NCBI RefSeq assembly: GCF_016745235.1
Contig: NZ_JAELVM010000001.1
Location: 881,856-945,855 of the forward strand
Direction of reading: 5' to 3'
DNA from: Chryseobacterium endalhagicum
GTDB lineage: Bacteria; Bacteroidota; Bacteroidia; Flavobacteriales; Weeksellaceae
Length of the DNA: 64,000 bases
Part shown: piece after piece, positions 1 through 8,611 of the stretch
Position numbering within the stretch: position 1 is the stretch's first letter
Layout of the letters: the number at the start of each line of letters is the position of its first letter
Made by a program: the position numbers and the translations under genes
Notes under the pieces: model-generated
Databases searched by the model: none
Told to the model about the DNA's origin: nothing
Seen by the model: only the letters and a program-made list of their open reading frames with translations

Positions 1-492
1 AGAACAGACGAGTATGGAGGAAGCTTTGAAAACAGAACCCGTTTTCTGGTGGAAATTGTAGATGCCGTAAATGAGGAACTGGATGAAAATACAGCCCTGT
101 TTGTAAGGATTTCCGGAACCGAATATGCAGAAAACGGCTGGAATATCAATGACAGTGTAGAGCTGGCAAAAATTTTAAAGGAACATGCGGTAGATCTTGT
201 GGATGTTTCAAGCGGTGGCAATATTCATGGGGCGAAAATCTCTGTTTTTGACGGGTATCAGGTTCCTTTTTCATCACAGGTAAGAAACGAGGCCGGAGTG
301 AAAACCGGAGCCGTTGGATTGATTACAAAAGTTGAGCAGGCGGAAGGAATCCTGCAAAAAGGAGAGGCAGACCTGATATTTGTGGCAAGGGAAATTCTAA
401 GGAATCCATACATTGCCGTTCAGGGATCATTTGAAATGAAGGAGAACTGCTTCTTCCCGCATCAGTACACCAGAGCTAAAATTTCAACATAA
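1..492 (+). CDS. NADH:flavin oxidoreductase, old yellow enzyme family (5' truncated)
   Basis: C-terminal part of an FMN-dependent ene-reductase of the YqjM/NamA type, which reduces activated C=C bonds with NAD(P)H. The reading frame is open from the first base, so the gene starts before the window; the GTG at 49 is internal. Visible hallmarks are the DEYGGSFENRTRF segment near the left edge, a DVSSGGN strand, and the FMN phosphate-binding stretch GLIT...ADLIFVAREILRNP, all in the order usual for the TIM barrel. The gene ends normally 7 bases before the DUF2752 gene, so the two may be co-transcribed. The family is clear; the substrate cannot be told from sequence. Confidence 0.9.
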   Translation, partial: RTDEYGGSFENRTRFLVEIVDAVNEELDENTALFVRISGTEYAENGWNINDSVELAKILKEHAVDLVDVSSGGNIHGAKISVFDGYQVPFSSQVRNEAGVKTGAVGLITKVEQAEGILQKGEADLIFVAREILRNPYIAVQGSFEMKENCFFPHQYTRAKIST

Positions 493-499
493 GCTCCGG

Positions 500-793
500 A
501 TGGATATAGAAGACTTTATGCTCACGTGTCCCAGTAAGAAATTTCTGGGAATAGAATGTCTGGGATGTGGTGCTCAGAGGGCAGTTGTGCTCGTATTTGA
601 AGGCAGGTTTTCAGAAGCTTTTCATCTATATCCGGCGGTTTACACCCTTTTATTGTTTTTTCTGATTTTAGTTTTGAGTTTTATAGATAAAAAAAGAAAG
701 TATGGTAATCTTCTGATGATTTTGGCAGCTGTAAATCTGGTTATCATGGTCATATCATATTACTACAAACATTTTTATCTGCATGCTCATTAA
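500..793 (+). CDS. DUF2752 family membrane protein
   Basis: A 97-residue inner-membrane protein. The N-terminal half carries the family signature CPSKKFLGIECLGCGAQRA, with three cysteines around a Gly-Cys-Gly core, as in DUF2752 proteins (CP...G..CPGCG.TRA). Two hydrophobic segments follow, roughly residues 44-61 and 70-87, separated by the basic DKKRKYG loop, and the protein ends in a His-rich tail. The function of the family is unknown. It starts 7 bases after the flavin oxidoreductase stop and is probably translated from the same message. The cysteines suggest metal or redox chemistry, but that is inference. Confidence 0.75.
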   Translation: MDIEDFMLTCPSKKFLGIECLGCGAQRAVVLVFEGRFSEAFHLYPAVYTLLLFFLILVLSFIDKKRKYGNLLMILAAVNLVIMVISYYYKHFYLHAH

Positions 794-920
794 TAAATAA
801 AAAGATCAGAATGAGACAATATTTTTTAACAGCTGTTTAAAGCCTTTGAAAAAAAGTCGTAGAATTACTACAAAATGTGAATCTCTTTAATAAAAACTTT
901 TTAAATTAGAGCGTGGGGGT

Positions 921-928
921 TATCTTTG
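921..928 (+). promoter_or_regulatory. Putative Bacteroidota -7 box upstream of tssD
   Basis: TATCTTTG matches the Flavobacteriia -7 consensus TAnnTTTG and lies about 50 bases before the tssD start. No clear TTG -33 box is seen at the usual distance, so the call rests on the -7 box and its position alone. Confidence 0.45.
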
Positions 929-980
929 TTAGACAAACTTTACGAAATAGTATAATCATTAATGATTAAAATGCAAGAAT

Positions 981-1385
981 ATGGCAGGAAATTCAAGAGG
1001 AATCTTAAAATTCAATGGAGGTGAAGGACAAAAGCTGTTAAAGCTTAATTACAGTGTATCCAGATCTACAGACGTTTCAGGACGTGTAGCATCCGATCCG
1101 TCAAATGCTTTGATTAAAGTAACTGTGGAAGCAACGGAAAAATCTGATATCCTGGAAAGCTTATTGAATGGTAAATACAAGCCTACAAGCGGTGAAATTA
1201 CATTCAATAAATCTCATGAAGAAGGAACATTGATTACCCTGAAATGGGAGAACGGATATGTGATTCAGCATGAAATGGATTTTGATGCTATCGACACCAA
1301 CAGTATGCTGGTAAGCTTTGTAATAAGTGCAGAAAGTATTTCATACGGAAATTCACTTTACGATGGATTCTGGCCATTGAGCTAG
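981..1385 (+). CDS. tssD: Type VI secretion system tube protein TssD (Hcp-like)
   Basis: A 134-residue Hcp-like protein of the Bacteroidota T6SS subtype iii. It should stack as hexameric rings to form the inner tube that carries effectors. The sequence has the expected small all-beta character, the MAGNSRGILKFNG start, and a C-terminal FVISAESISYGN strand with a DGFWPL tail typical of TssD in Chryseobacterium and Flavobacterium. There is no signal peptide, as expected for a cytoplasmically assembled tube. It has its own promoter-like box upstream and a hairpin terminator just after, so it is probably made as a separate abundant transcript ahead of the vgrG operon. Confidence 0.92.
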   Translation: MAGNSRGILKFNGGEGQKLLKLNYSVSRSTDVSGRVASDPSNALIKVTVEATEKSDILESLLNGKYKPTSGEITFNKSHEEGTLITLKWENGYVIQHEMDFDAIDTNSMLVSFVISAESISYGNSLYDGFWPLS

Positions 1386-1409
1386 GTCACGCGTAGTGAA
1401 AATATAAAG

Positions 1410-1438
1410 AGACTGTCCCTCCAAGACGGTCTTTTTTT
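1410..1438 (+). terminator. Rho-independent terminator after tssD
   Basis: An 8-bp stem (AGACTGTC with GACGGTCT, one G-T pair) with a 7-base loop is followed by a T-run. It lies 24 bases after the tssD stop and separates it from vgrG. Confidence 0.8.
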
Positions 1439-1543
1439 ACCTGTTAGGAATGCTGATTGAAAGTAAGGAATCTTTGTTTTTTATCAAAAATTCCCATTTG
1501 CATGAATAATATACACCATTTAACACAAATCACTTTATAAAAT

Positions 1544-3475
1544 ATGTCAACTATACCTGAAAAATCAAATGGAGCGGCTTTTCGCCCGGCGCAGAACGCA
1601 GACGGGGTGTCCGAGAATCATCATACCGGAATCAATCGTTTGGTCAAGCTTTCCTTAGTTATAGAGGGAAAAATTATCAAATTTTATAAACATTTTAAAC
1701 TGAAGCAAAGTTCCCAGCGCCATCATGAATTTACGCTTACCCTCGCGCATGATACTTTGGGAGACCGGCAGACCCATTCCCTGGAAGATGCCAATAAATT
1801 TCTGGGCAAACGTCTTACCGCGGTCATTTCATATAAAGATATAGAAAACAGTCCGGAGAGAACCTTTGTAGGGATTATTACCGGAGTAGGATTCAGCCAG
1901 GAGAAGATGAGTCTTGGAAACATTGTGCTTACCGGATGCAGCCCTACCATTCTGCTGGACGGAGCTTCCCATATCCAGAGTTTTGGAGGAAGCCAGCCTG
2001 TAAACATAGGTATCATTGCAGAGGAAGTGATTAAACAGGGAATTGATAAAAGCCGCTTTGATATCAGAGTGGATGCCAATAATTTCTCTCAGATCATCTA
2101 CAGCAGCCAGTACGACGAAACGCATTACAACTATCTGGCAAGAATGGCTGAAGCATACGGTGAACAGTTTTTTTATGACGGTGAAGTCCTGCATTTCGGG
2201 AAACTGCCGCCTCAGAATAAACCCATTACCCTTACCTACGGAAGCAGTGCCAATGACATCAAAGTGGAAATGAAAGCGGTGCATACCAAACCACAGTTCT
2301 ACGGGTACAACAGCAACAGACATGAAAAGCTGACTTCAGGTTCTACGCCTATTCAGCACGTAAGTGATATGGCAAAAACAGCTTACGATCACAATAACAG
2401 TATTTATAAAACGCCCGCACTTCAGATCGCTCCAATCAAGGCCTCAACGCATCTGGATGTGGAATATTCACAGAAAAGTGCTTCCGGAAGTGAAGCAGTC
2501 AATGTTTTTTCCATCTCAGGAAATACCACGGTTCCTTTCCTTCATCCTGGATGTATTGCCGATGTGCAGATGAGAAAGCAGGATTCAAATGAAACATCTT
2601 ATTTCACGAGAATAATGATCACGGAATCTGAACACGAAATTGATACCATCGGACATTACAACGGAAGTTTTGTAGGAATAGCCGCAGATACAGGATTCCT
2701 TCCGAGACCGGAATACAAAATCCCTAAAGCCGAACCTCAGACTGCCACCGTGATATCCAATACAGATCCGGAAGGACAGGGCAGAATTCAGGTGCAGTTT
2801 GACTGGCAGACCAGCGATACCACGCACTTTATCAGAATGATGAGCCCGGATGCAGGTGGAACAGATCAGATCACCCAAAACAGAGGTTATGTAGCCATTC
2901 CCGAAGTGGGCGACCAGGTGATGGTGAATTTCGTTCACAGCCATCCGGACAGACCTTTCGTAATGGGAGGAATGTTTCATGGAGGAATTGCGTTGGGCGG
3001 CGGCGTGAATAATCATCTGAAATCTATCCAGACACGAAGCGGAATCAGGATCTTAATGAATGATGAAGAAGGAAGTGTAAAGATCATGGATCCAAGCGGA
3101 AATATCTATTTCATGGACGGTGCAGGAAATATCAGCATGAAGGCTCCGAAAAATTTCACCCTGAATGCAGGCGACAATATCAATATCACTGCCGGAAAGG
3201 AAATTTCGATCAGTGCAGGAGAAGGAATCAACAGTTCTGCGAATGACAGCATTATTTCTACTGCCGGAAAAGATATCGTTCAGACCGCTACCGGGGATAT
3301 CCGTGAAACTTCGGATACCAGAACGGAAATGGTAGAGAAAGAATTCAAAAGACAGTCTGAAACCTCCAACGAAATAGCCGGCGAAATATCCATGTTCAGC
3401 GAGCTTGAAAATATGACGATGCAGAGCGGCAAGATTGTGGAATTCAACAGTGCTGAAAAATCAAAACTTTTCTGA
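1544..3475 (+). CDS. vgrG: Type VI secretion system spike protein VgrG (TssI)
   Basis: A 643-residue VgrG that should trimerise to form the spike at the end of the TssD tube. The N-terminal ~380 residues resemble the gp27-like phage tail hub (HHEFTLTL near residue 60, the YDETHYNYLARMAEAYGEQF helix region near 190). An OB-fold gp5 segment follows (ATVISNTDPEGQGRIQVQFDW, then GYVAIPEVGDQVMV and HSHPDRPFVMGGMFHG at about 460-475). The last ~130 residues are short beta-repeats rich in Ala, Gly, Ile and Ser (INITAGKEISISAGEG), matching a needle-like beta-helix. No catalytic extension is fused, so cargo is probably bound non-covalently or through the DUF4280 tip. It heads a long same-strand gene series. 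Confidence 0.93.
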   Translation: MSTIPEKSNGAAFRPAQNADGVSENHHTGINRLVKLSLVIEGKIIKFYKHFKLKQSSQRHHEFTLTLAHDTLGDRQTHSLEDANKFLGKRLTAVISYKDIENSPERTFVGIITGVGFSQEKMSLGNIVLTGCSPTILLDGASHIQSFGGSQPVNIGIIAEEVIKQGIDKSRFDIRVDANNFSQIIYSSQYDETHYNYLARMAEAYGEQFFYDGEVLHFGKLPPQNKPITLTYGSSANDIKVEMKAVHTKPQFYGYNSNRHEKLTSGSTPIQHVSDMAKTAYDHNNSIYKTPALQIAPIKASTHLDVEYSQKSASGSEAVNVFSISGNTTVPFLHPGCIADVQMRKQDSNETSYFTRIMITESEHEIDTIGHYNGSFVGIAADTGFLPRPEYKIPKAEPQTATVISNTDPEGQGRIQVQFDWQTSDTTHFIRMMSPDAGGTDQITQNRGYVAIPEVGDQVMVNFVHSHPDRPFVMGGMFHGGIALGGGVNNHLKSIQTRSGIRILMNDEEGSVKIMDPSGNIYFMDGAGNISMKAPKNFTLNAGDNINITAGKEISISAGEGINSSANDSIISTAGKDIVQTATGDIRETSDTRTEMVEKEFKRQSETSNEIAGEISMFSELENMTMQSGKIVEFNSAEKSKLF

Positions 3476-3476
3476 T

Positions 3477-3647
3477 ATGGCAATCATCAAAACAGCTAAG
3501 AATATACAGGTAAAAGTCACAGACTCTTATCATCTGAATGTTGGCAAAAAGGTTGAAAAAATTGCCCAGAAGATAAACGTGGAGGCGCAGAAGAATAATC
3601 TTGTTTTAGCGAGCAATAAGAAAATAATGTCTCATGGAAACAAGTAA
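3477..3647 (+). CDS. Small protein resembling a VgrG beta-helix tip segment
   Basis: A 56-residue reading frame starting one base after the vgrG stop and overlapping the next gene by 14 bases, which is tight translational packing. Its residues alternate polar and hydrophobic positions (KNIQVKVTDSYHLNVGKKVE, then KINVEAQKNNLVLASNKKI), much like the repetitive beta-helix end of VgrG, and it ends SHGNK. I do not recognise a named family. It could be a detached extension of the spike, a chaperone/adaptor, or a relic. It is in a different frame from vgrG, and the overlapping DNA does not read through as a simple frameshift. It was chosen because of the close spacing on both sides. Confidence 0.55.
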   Translation: MAIIKTAKNIQVKVTDSYHLNVGKKVEKIAQKINVEAQKNNLVLASNKKIMSHGNK

Positions 3648-4686
3648 ATTAAGAATTCTGATTCTTTTTATTGCAGGTAGTTTCTCGTTAATCAATTGTC
3701 AAAGTAAAAAAATGGAGCAAAAATACAGCTGGCTGGGAACCGTCTCGGCACCACAGGAATATCCGATGGAAATTTACGGGGGAGCCATTACAGCAGATGA
3801 TTTCACCTATGGGTTCGATGCCATCTGGGGTACAGCAAATACCGGCTGGGGAACTGAAGGAGGAACCATGAGTGTGGAAACCAAACAGATGGATCTTCCC
3901 GGCAAACTGGAATTTACCTGGTACTCATTGGTGGAAAATAAATTTTATACAGGAAAATGGGATCTGGATAAAGAAAAGATAAAGGGTCTTTTTGAAAAAG
4001 GTTTTATTGATCAGGATAACGGCAAAAAAACAACATACAGCAATTTTATTGTGGGATTGGCACCAAAAGGCCGTGTTGTTTTATGGATCAACGGTCCGGG
4101 AAACCAAAAAGAAGTTGGTGTTTTCCAGGCTCATGATACGCTGATTACCCAGGAAAAAGCCTACGAAAATGCCAAATACATGCTAAAAGAAGGGTTTGCA
4201 GACAGAATGCTGAAAGATCCGTCCTATGAAACATTTAAACCCGAAATCCGGGCTAAAATAGAAACAGAAGGATATCCCGATGCAGGCGTTTATGATATCT
4301 ACAGAGAAAGATATCCATGGAAACCCTCGGTAATCCTTCCGGAAGGCAGTGAATGGATAGATTTCGGACTTACGAATTACAACGGAGAACAGGAAAACCT
4401 TTTCGGAGAAAGCCTTACAGCAGATACCTACAGAAAAAGAGCTGTTCCGAAATTCTGTGGTTTTTACTGGAGGGATCAGAACAAAAACCGGTATGCAGTC
4501 TGGGTTGATGCCTTTGATGAAAAAGAAATTTTTGAATTATTTGCGAAACTTGGAAAAGAAAAGGATATAGATTTCATCATCAAAGTGAATGGAGGCAATA
4601 CGGGAGTATCATTATCATTAAAAAATGAAAAGGAGGAACTGCCCGTTACAAAAGCAAAGATCAGGCTTTCCCGTAAAATAGAATAA
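3634..4686 (+). CDS. DUF2931 family lipoprotein, candidate immunity protein
   Basis: A 350-residue lipoprotein. The N-terminus is a lipoprotein signal with lipobox SLINC (Cys near residue 23). The WLGTVSAPQEYPMEIYGG stretch and the following aromatic-rich beta segments (GFDAIWGTANTGWGTEGG) match DUF2931, a family of unknown function common near secretion loci in Bacteroidota. The second half (from about residue 230) may be a repeated or related domain (WIDFGLTNYNGEQENLFGESL). It overlaps the 56-residue gene upstream and precedes the Tle1-like lipase by 60 bases. T6SS lipases are often neutralised by periplasmic lipoproteins, so an immunity role fits the context, but this is inference. Confidence 0.75.
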   Translation: METSKLRILILFIAGSFSLINCQSKKMEQKYSWLGTVSAPQEYPMEIYGGAITADDFTYGFDAIWGTANTGWGTEGGTMSVETKQMDLPGKLEFTWYSLVENKFYTGKWDLDKEKIKGLFEKGFIDQDNGKKTTYSNFIVGLAPKGRVVLWINGPGNQKEVGVFQAHDTLITQEKAYENAKYMLKEGFADRMLKDPSYETFKPEIRAKIETEGYPDAGVYDIYRERYPWKPSVILPEGSEWIDFGLTNYNGEQENLFGESLTADTYRKRAVPKFCGFYWRDQNKNRYAVWVDAFDEKEIFELFAKLGKEKDIDFIIKVNGGNTGVSLSLKNEKEELPVTKAKIRLSRKIE

Positions 4687-4746
4687 AAGTAGCCGCCGGA
4701 AGGATTTTTCATTGGCGGTCTGTCATCAAAAAATAAAATAAGAACC

Positions 4747-6168
4747 ATGCACAATAATAAATTTGGAGATTATTCACCGGAAATAACCAAAGAGGAAGTG
4801 TTAGATATTACTCTTGGGGTGTTTTTTGACGGAACTTTGAACAACAAAACCAATACCACCGAAAGAAGAGCAAAAACAGCTGACTACAAGAAAAACGGTG
4901 GGAAAACTACCGATAACAACAGTTATAATAACGACTGGAGCAATGTAGCGCGTTTATGGGACAATTACGATAAAAATTTTGGAATTTATATAGAAGGGAT
5001 CGGGACGGAAGATAAGCAGGAAGATTCTATGCTGGGCTATGCCTTCGGAACAGGAGATACCGGAATCCGCGGGAAAGTGAGAAAAGGCTGTGAGGAGATC
5101 GTGAAAAAAGTAAAAAATATCAAAAGCTCAAAAAAAGCTGATAAAATTGCGGTACTTACTTTCGATGTCTTCGGTTTCAGCCGTGGTGCTGCGGCCGCCC
5201 GTAATTTCTTACACGAAATAGGAAAGTCAAAATACAAAGCTAAAACCACAACCGTCTCATACCAGGGGATGACCGCTACTTCCCATTCGGACAGCGATGG
5301 AAACACAGTGGCTTCAGTAGAACTTCCGAAATGGGGACATCTTGGACTGCAGCTTCAGGAAGCCGGAATTACAGTAGATGTACTGAAGGTAAGGTTTCTG
5401 GGGATTTATGATACCGTTTCGTCCTATTCCAAAAACCTTTCTCCAAAACCGAATTTCCACAATGATGTGGAAGAACTTGGGCTGGATGATATCGGAAGGG
5501 CACAGACCATTATTCACTTTGTAGCCGAAAACGAACACAGAGAAAATTTCGACCTTACCAATGTAAGTGTAGGCATTGAGAAAATATTTCCCGGTGTACA
5601 CTGTGATGTAGGCGGAGCTTATGAAGATGGTCCGGAAGTTTGGGAAGAGGTGGAAACATCCTGGACCACCAGTACGAAATTAAAGGCATTGAGACAGCAG
5701 CTGATCAATGAGGCATGGTATACAGATGAAGAACTTACCATTACGCCCGGATTTTATCTGTCATTAAGGGGTGAACGTAAATTTCTGAAAAAGGCATACA
5801 GCTTTATTCCTTTGCATTTTATGGCAGAATATGGGGTGGAAGAAAAAGTTCCTCTCAAAATAAAAAAACTTACCGACGAAACCTATTCCATTTCATCAGA
5901 TGAACTGCTGGTAAGGGTGAAAGACCGCTTGAGACCTTATGCAATGGGAGATGGAAAGCAATATGTTTTTAAGAGAGCTAAAGATATTGAGACGGCATAT
6001 GGAGGAGCCTCCATACCGGAGCAGAAGTATGCAGATTATCAGAGGGAAATGAGAGAGCATAATGATCTGAGGACCCTCAGAAATAAATACCTGCACTGGT
6101 CGGCAAGAAGAGAAGGTATCGGAATGGATCCTACTTCAGACAGGGTAAGAGTGATTCATGAAGCTTAG
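4747..6168 (+). CDS. Tle1-like T6SS lipase effector (DUF2235 alpha/beta hydrolase)
   Basis: A 473-residue protein with the DUF2235 fold used by Tle1 phospholipase effectors. Visible motifs are LGVFFDGTLNN near the start, the nucleophile elbow GFSRGAAAARNF with Ser145 in G-x-S-x-G, and GVHCDVGGAY with His285 and Asp287, the usual position of the catalytic Asp/His strand. There is no signal peptide, as expected for a T6SS cargo. It sits in the vgrG gene series between a DUF2931 lipoprotein and a small membrane protein, either of which could protect the producer. Membrane phospholipid hydrolysis in a competitor is the likely activity, based on the family; the target lipid is not shown by sequence. 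Confidence 0.85.
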   Translation: MHNNKFGDYSPEITKEEVLDITLGVFFDGTLNNKTNTTERRAKTADYKKNGGKTTDNNSYNNDWSNVARLWDNYDKNFGIYIEGIGTEDKQEDSMLGYAFGTGDTGIRGKVRKGCEEIVKKVKNIKSSKKADKIAVLTFDVFGFSRGAAAARNFLHEIGKSKYKAKTTTVSYQGMTATSHSDSDGNTVASVELPKWGHLGLQLQEAGITVDVLKVRFLGIYDTVSSYSKNLSPKPNFHNDVEELGLDDIGRAQTIIHFVAENEHRENFDLTNVSVGIEKIFPGVHCDVGGAYEDGPEVWEEVETSWTTSTKLKALRQQLINEAWYTDEELTITPGFYLSLRGERKFLKKAYSFIPLHFMAEYGVEEKVPLKIKKLTDETYSISSDELLVRVKDRLRPYAMGDGKQYVFKRAKDIETAYGGASIPEQKYADYQREMREHNDLRTLRNKYLHWSARREGIGMDPTSDRVRVIHEA

Positions 6169-6173
6169 GTTGA

Positions 6174-6473
6174 ATGAAGAAACATCTGGCCATAAGAACA
6201 GGCATTTTATTATCAGGATTTTTACTGATATATATCTATGACAAATGGGATTCGTGGTTCGGTTCTACCCAATCAATAGGAGGAAACAGCGGAATGTCTA
6301 TTCCTATGGACTTTGTTTTAAATGTCTGCTGGGCAGCTTTATGGTGTCTGTTTCTTCTGATAGAAATTATTGTTTCTTTTTTTACAGGAAACAGAAAGTA
6401 CAGAGGTGTCAATTTAATACTGATCCTGTCAGTGCTTGCACTGACGGCTATTTATATAGGAAACATTAAATAA
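6174..6473 (+). CDS. Small three-TM membrane protein, candidate immunity factor
   Basis: A 99-residue protein of no family I recognise. It has three hydrophobic segments at roughly residues 7-22, 46-70 and 80-95, joined by short polar loops including FFTGNRKYRG. It starts 5 bases after the lipase stop, so the two are almost certainly co-translated. A small integral membrane protein placed directly behind a membrane-attacking lipase is a plausible immunity protein. It could equally be a generic membrane component of the cluster. The start ATG at 6174 immediately precedes a basic MKKH, a normal membrane-protein start. Confidence 0.7.
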   Translation: MKKHLAIRTGILLSGFLLIYIYDKWDSWFGSTQSIGGNSGMSIPMDFVLNVCWAALWCLFLLIEIIVSFFTGNRKYRGVNLILILSVLALTAIYIGNIK

Positions 6474-6511
6474 AAATAGAAGGAAAAGAGCGTACGGAAG
6501 CCGGATTATTT

Positions 6512-7555
6512 ATGCAGAAATTTAATATACATACCGTTCAGACAGGGGAAAGCTTAAGAAGCATAAGTGAACTGTACAGCCTGGATACGGCTGCTTTGAA
6601 GATATTTCACAATAGCTGCTGCAACGTAAAAGATATGATCCTGATTGAGCTTACAGGCCAGAAGGAAATATTTCTTCCCAGAACTGCGGTAACGGATAAA
6701 AAGAGGCTGGTACAATTCGGGAGGGCAAACAGCCTGATTTTTCGGCCGGAGAATTCGTTCAGCAGGTATGGAGTGACGATTATTATTGAGCATAATGACA
6801 GGAAGAATGAGCTGAAATATGAAACTTCAGTGCGTTGGCTGAGAACAGAGAGCAGATTTCATTTTTTTGAAATAGACAGGACTTCGGTCCTTTATCTGAA
6901 CGAAGAAGAAGTCAGTGAAATAGCAGATCTTCTGGCTTATAAAACCTCTAAAGTTTTGTATCCTCTGCAGATCAGCGTAGATGAACAGGGGAAATTCAAT
7001 GCGGTAGAGAATCTTCCGGTTTTCATGGAACGGTGGGATGCCGTAAAAGAAGAGCTTTACAAAGAATTTGAGGGTGAAACGGTTGATGAATACTGTTTAA
7101 AGATAGAAAAGGTGATATCAGAACCCGATGCCATGGATATTTATCTGAAAAACGATTATTTCATCCGGACTTTGTTCTTCGGAATATATCAGAATTTCGG
7201 AAAGGAATACCAAATGGAGATGGCAGACAGTTTTCCTATAGTTAACAATCCTGTGGAGCCGAAATATCAAATAAAGCTCGAAATTGATCCTTTGAAAGAT
7301 GAATATAATTTAGTGAATATAGAAGGAGAAGGAAGACTGAACGATGAAAGGTCCGCTTATGATTTCATGAATAAAGCACCTTTTTCAATGATCATTGAAG
7401 ACCATCCGTTAATGAACCATGAAGGAAATTTCAGGATAGCCTGTTACCTGAATGGAGAAACATCGCTGACAGAATCAATGTATCTGGAATGTGATATAGA
7501 ACTCGAAAAGAAAAAGAAAATATCAGTAGTAGTGGCTGCATTGGCAGATCAATAA
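6512..7555 (+). CDS. T6SS-linked protein with N-terminal LysM-like domain
   Basis: A 347-residue protein without a signal peptide. Residues 1-55 look like a LysM module (FNIHTVQTGESLRSISELY, then an ILIELTG... strand), here perhaps used for protein contacts rather than peptidoglycan because no export signal is present. The remainder, rich in acidic residues and aromatic strands, is not recognisable; residues ~200-345 carry conserved-looking stretches such as NDYFIRTLFFGIYQNFG. It lies 38 bases after the small membrane protein gene and 13 before the next, on the same strand. LysM-headed cytoplasmic proteins occur in T6SS spike loading, so an adaptor role is a reasonable guess. Confidence 0.65.
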   Translation: MQKFNIHTVQTGESLRSISELYSLDTAALKIFHNSCCNVKDMILIELTGQKEIFLPRTAVTDKKRLVQFGRANSLIFRPENSFSRYGVTIIIEHNDRKNELKYETSVRWLRTESRFHFFEIDRTSVLYLNEEEVSEIADLLAYKTSKVLYPLQISVDEQGKFNAVENLPVFMERWDAVKEELYKEFEGETVDEYCLKIEKVISEPDAMDIYLKNDYFIRTLFFGIYQNFGKEYQMEMADSFPIVNNPVEPKYQIKLEIDPLKDEYNLVNIEGEGRLNDERSAYDFMNKAPFSMIIEDHPLMNHEGNFRIACYLNGETSLTESMYLECDIELEKKKKISVVVAALADQ

Positions 7556-7568
7556 AAAAACTAACAAA

Positions 7569-8609
7569 ATGAAAATCAAATTGAATCATAAAATATCCAT
7601 ATTGGTGTTTATATTGAGCTTTGGCCTGTATTTCGGGCAGAAAACAGAGTTCAATGTACCGAAAGATATTGAGACCTTACAAAACGCCATTTTTTATTTC
7701 CAGAACGATTTCACGAAAGATGAGCCTAAAGCAGCTGCAGCATCCGACAGTGATTTCTCAACGACTGTTGATCTCTATAATCTGAAATACGACGGAGTTT
7801 CTAAAAATCCTTACCTGGATCTGGCACTGAAAAGCGGAGCAAAGCCAAAACAGTTTATTCAGCAGGCGATCTGGACGGTAAACATGAAAAAAGTGTCTTC
7901 AAAAAGTACGAAAGTCACGGTTTATCTTGAGCAAATTATTCCAGACAGCTGGTCAAAGAAAGAAGTGGATACAAAACTCACCAAATCCACAGGAAAAGTG
8001 GAGCAGGAGATTAAAAAATTTCTTTTAAACTATAAACCCGCCGAGGCCGCAGCAGGAGCGGAAGCCGCAGACGCATCATCAGCTGAAGCCGCGACCACCT
8101 ATTCGGATGCTCCCACAGTAGCTACTGAAGACGGAACCCCGAAGCAGAAAAAAGCTTCAAAATATCTCCAGAGTTTATTCAGCAAGAAACAGTTTATTGC
8201 GCTGCCGGCATCTTCTGACACTTTTACAAAGCTTTTGAAGGTAGATCCTACCCAGCCGGAATGTAAAGACTGTAAAAACGGGAAGTATTCCAACTGGGAT
8301 TTTGATGATTTCAATATGATCTACGCCAGCATGAATAACGGACTGGAATATTACGCCATTCAGTATTACGGGAGCGATATGGTTTCAGGATTACCGCATG
8401 GCCTGGTATTCAATGACAGCTCGCCATCTGAATGCAAACAGAAATTTGCCCGGTATAATGCACAGCTCTACCAGACCACCGTGGATACAGATGAAAATAC
8501 ATCCAGAGCATTAACAGTGGTTACTTTTAAAATGAATTCCTCCTTTGTACGGCTGGAATTCGGGAATGAATATTTAAGCAGATTAGTAATTTCAAATAAA
8601 GAATTTTAG
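7569..8609 (+). CDS. Secreted hypothetical protein with Ala/Glu-rich linker
   Basis: A 346-residue protein with a cleavable signal (basic KIKLNHK, then a hydrophobic ILVFILSFGLYF core ending in GQ). The body has three parts: an N-terminal region to about residue 155, a low-complexity linker of Ala, Glu and Asp at about 158-192, and a C-terminal region containing a CKDCKNGKY motif near residue 236. I do not recognise a family. It is expected in the periplasm or outer membrane. It starts 13 bases after the LysM-protein stop and ends 2 bases before the DUF4280 gene, so it is embedded in the T6SS operon. An immunity or accessory role is possible. Confidence 0.7.
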   Translation: MKIKLNHKISILVFILSFGLYFGQKTEFNVPKDIETLQNAIFYFQNDFTKDEPKAAAASDSDFSTTVDLYNLKYDGVSKNPYLDLALKSGAKPKQFIQQAIWTVNMKKVSSKSTKVTVYLEQIIPDSWSKKEVDTKLTKSTGKVEQEIKKFLLNYKPAEAAAGAEAADASSAEAATTYSDAPTVATEDGTPKQKKASKYLQSLFSKKQFIALPASSDTFTKLLKVDPTQPECKDCKNGKYSNWDFDDFNMIYASMNNGLEYYAIQYYGSDMVSGLPHGLVFNDSSPSECKQKFARYNAQLYQTTVDTDENTSRALTVVTFKMNSSFVRLEFGNEYLSRLVISNKEF

Positions 8610-8611
8610 CC

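Noticed and set aside
1723..2323. Long minus-strand frames inside vgrG
   Set aside because: Shadows of a well supported VgrG coding frame; no family pattern and no regulatory signals.
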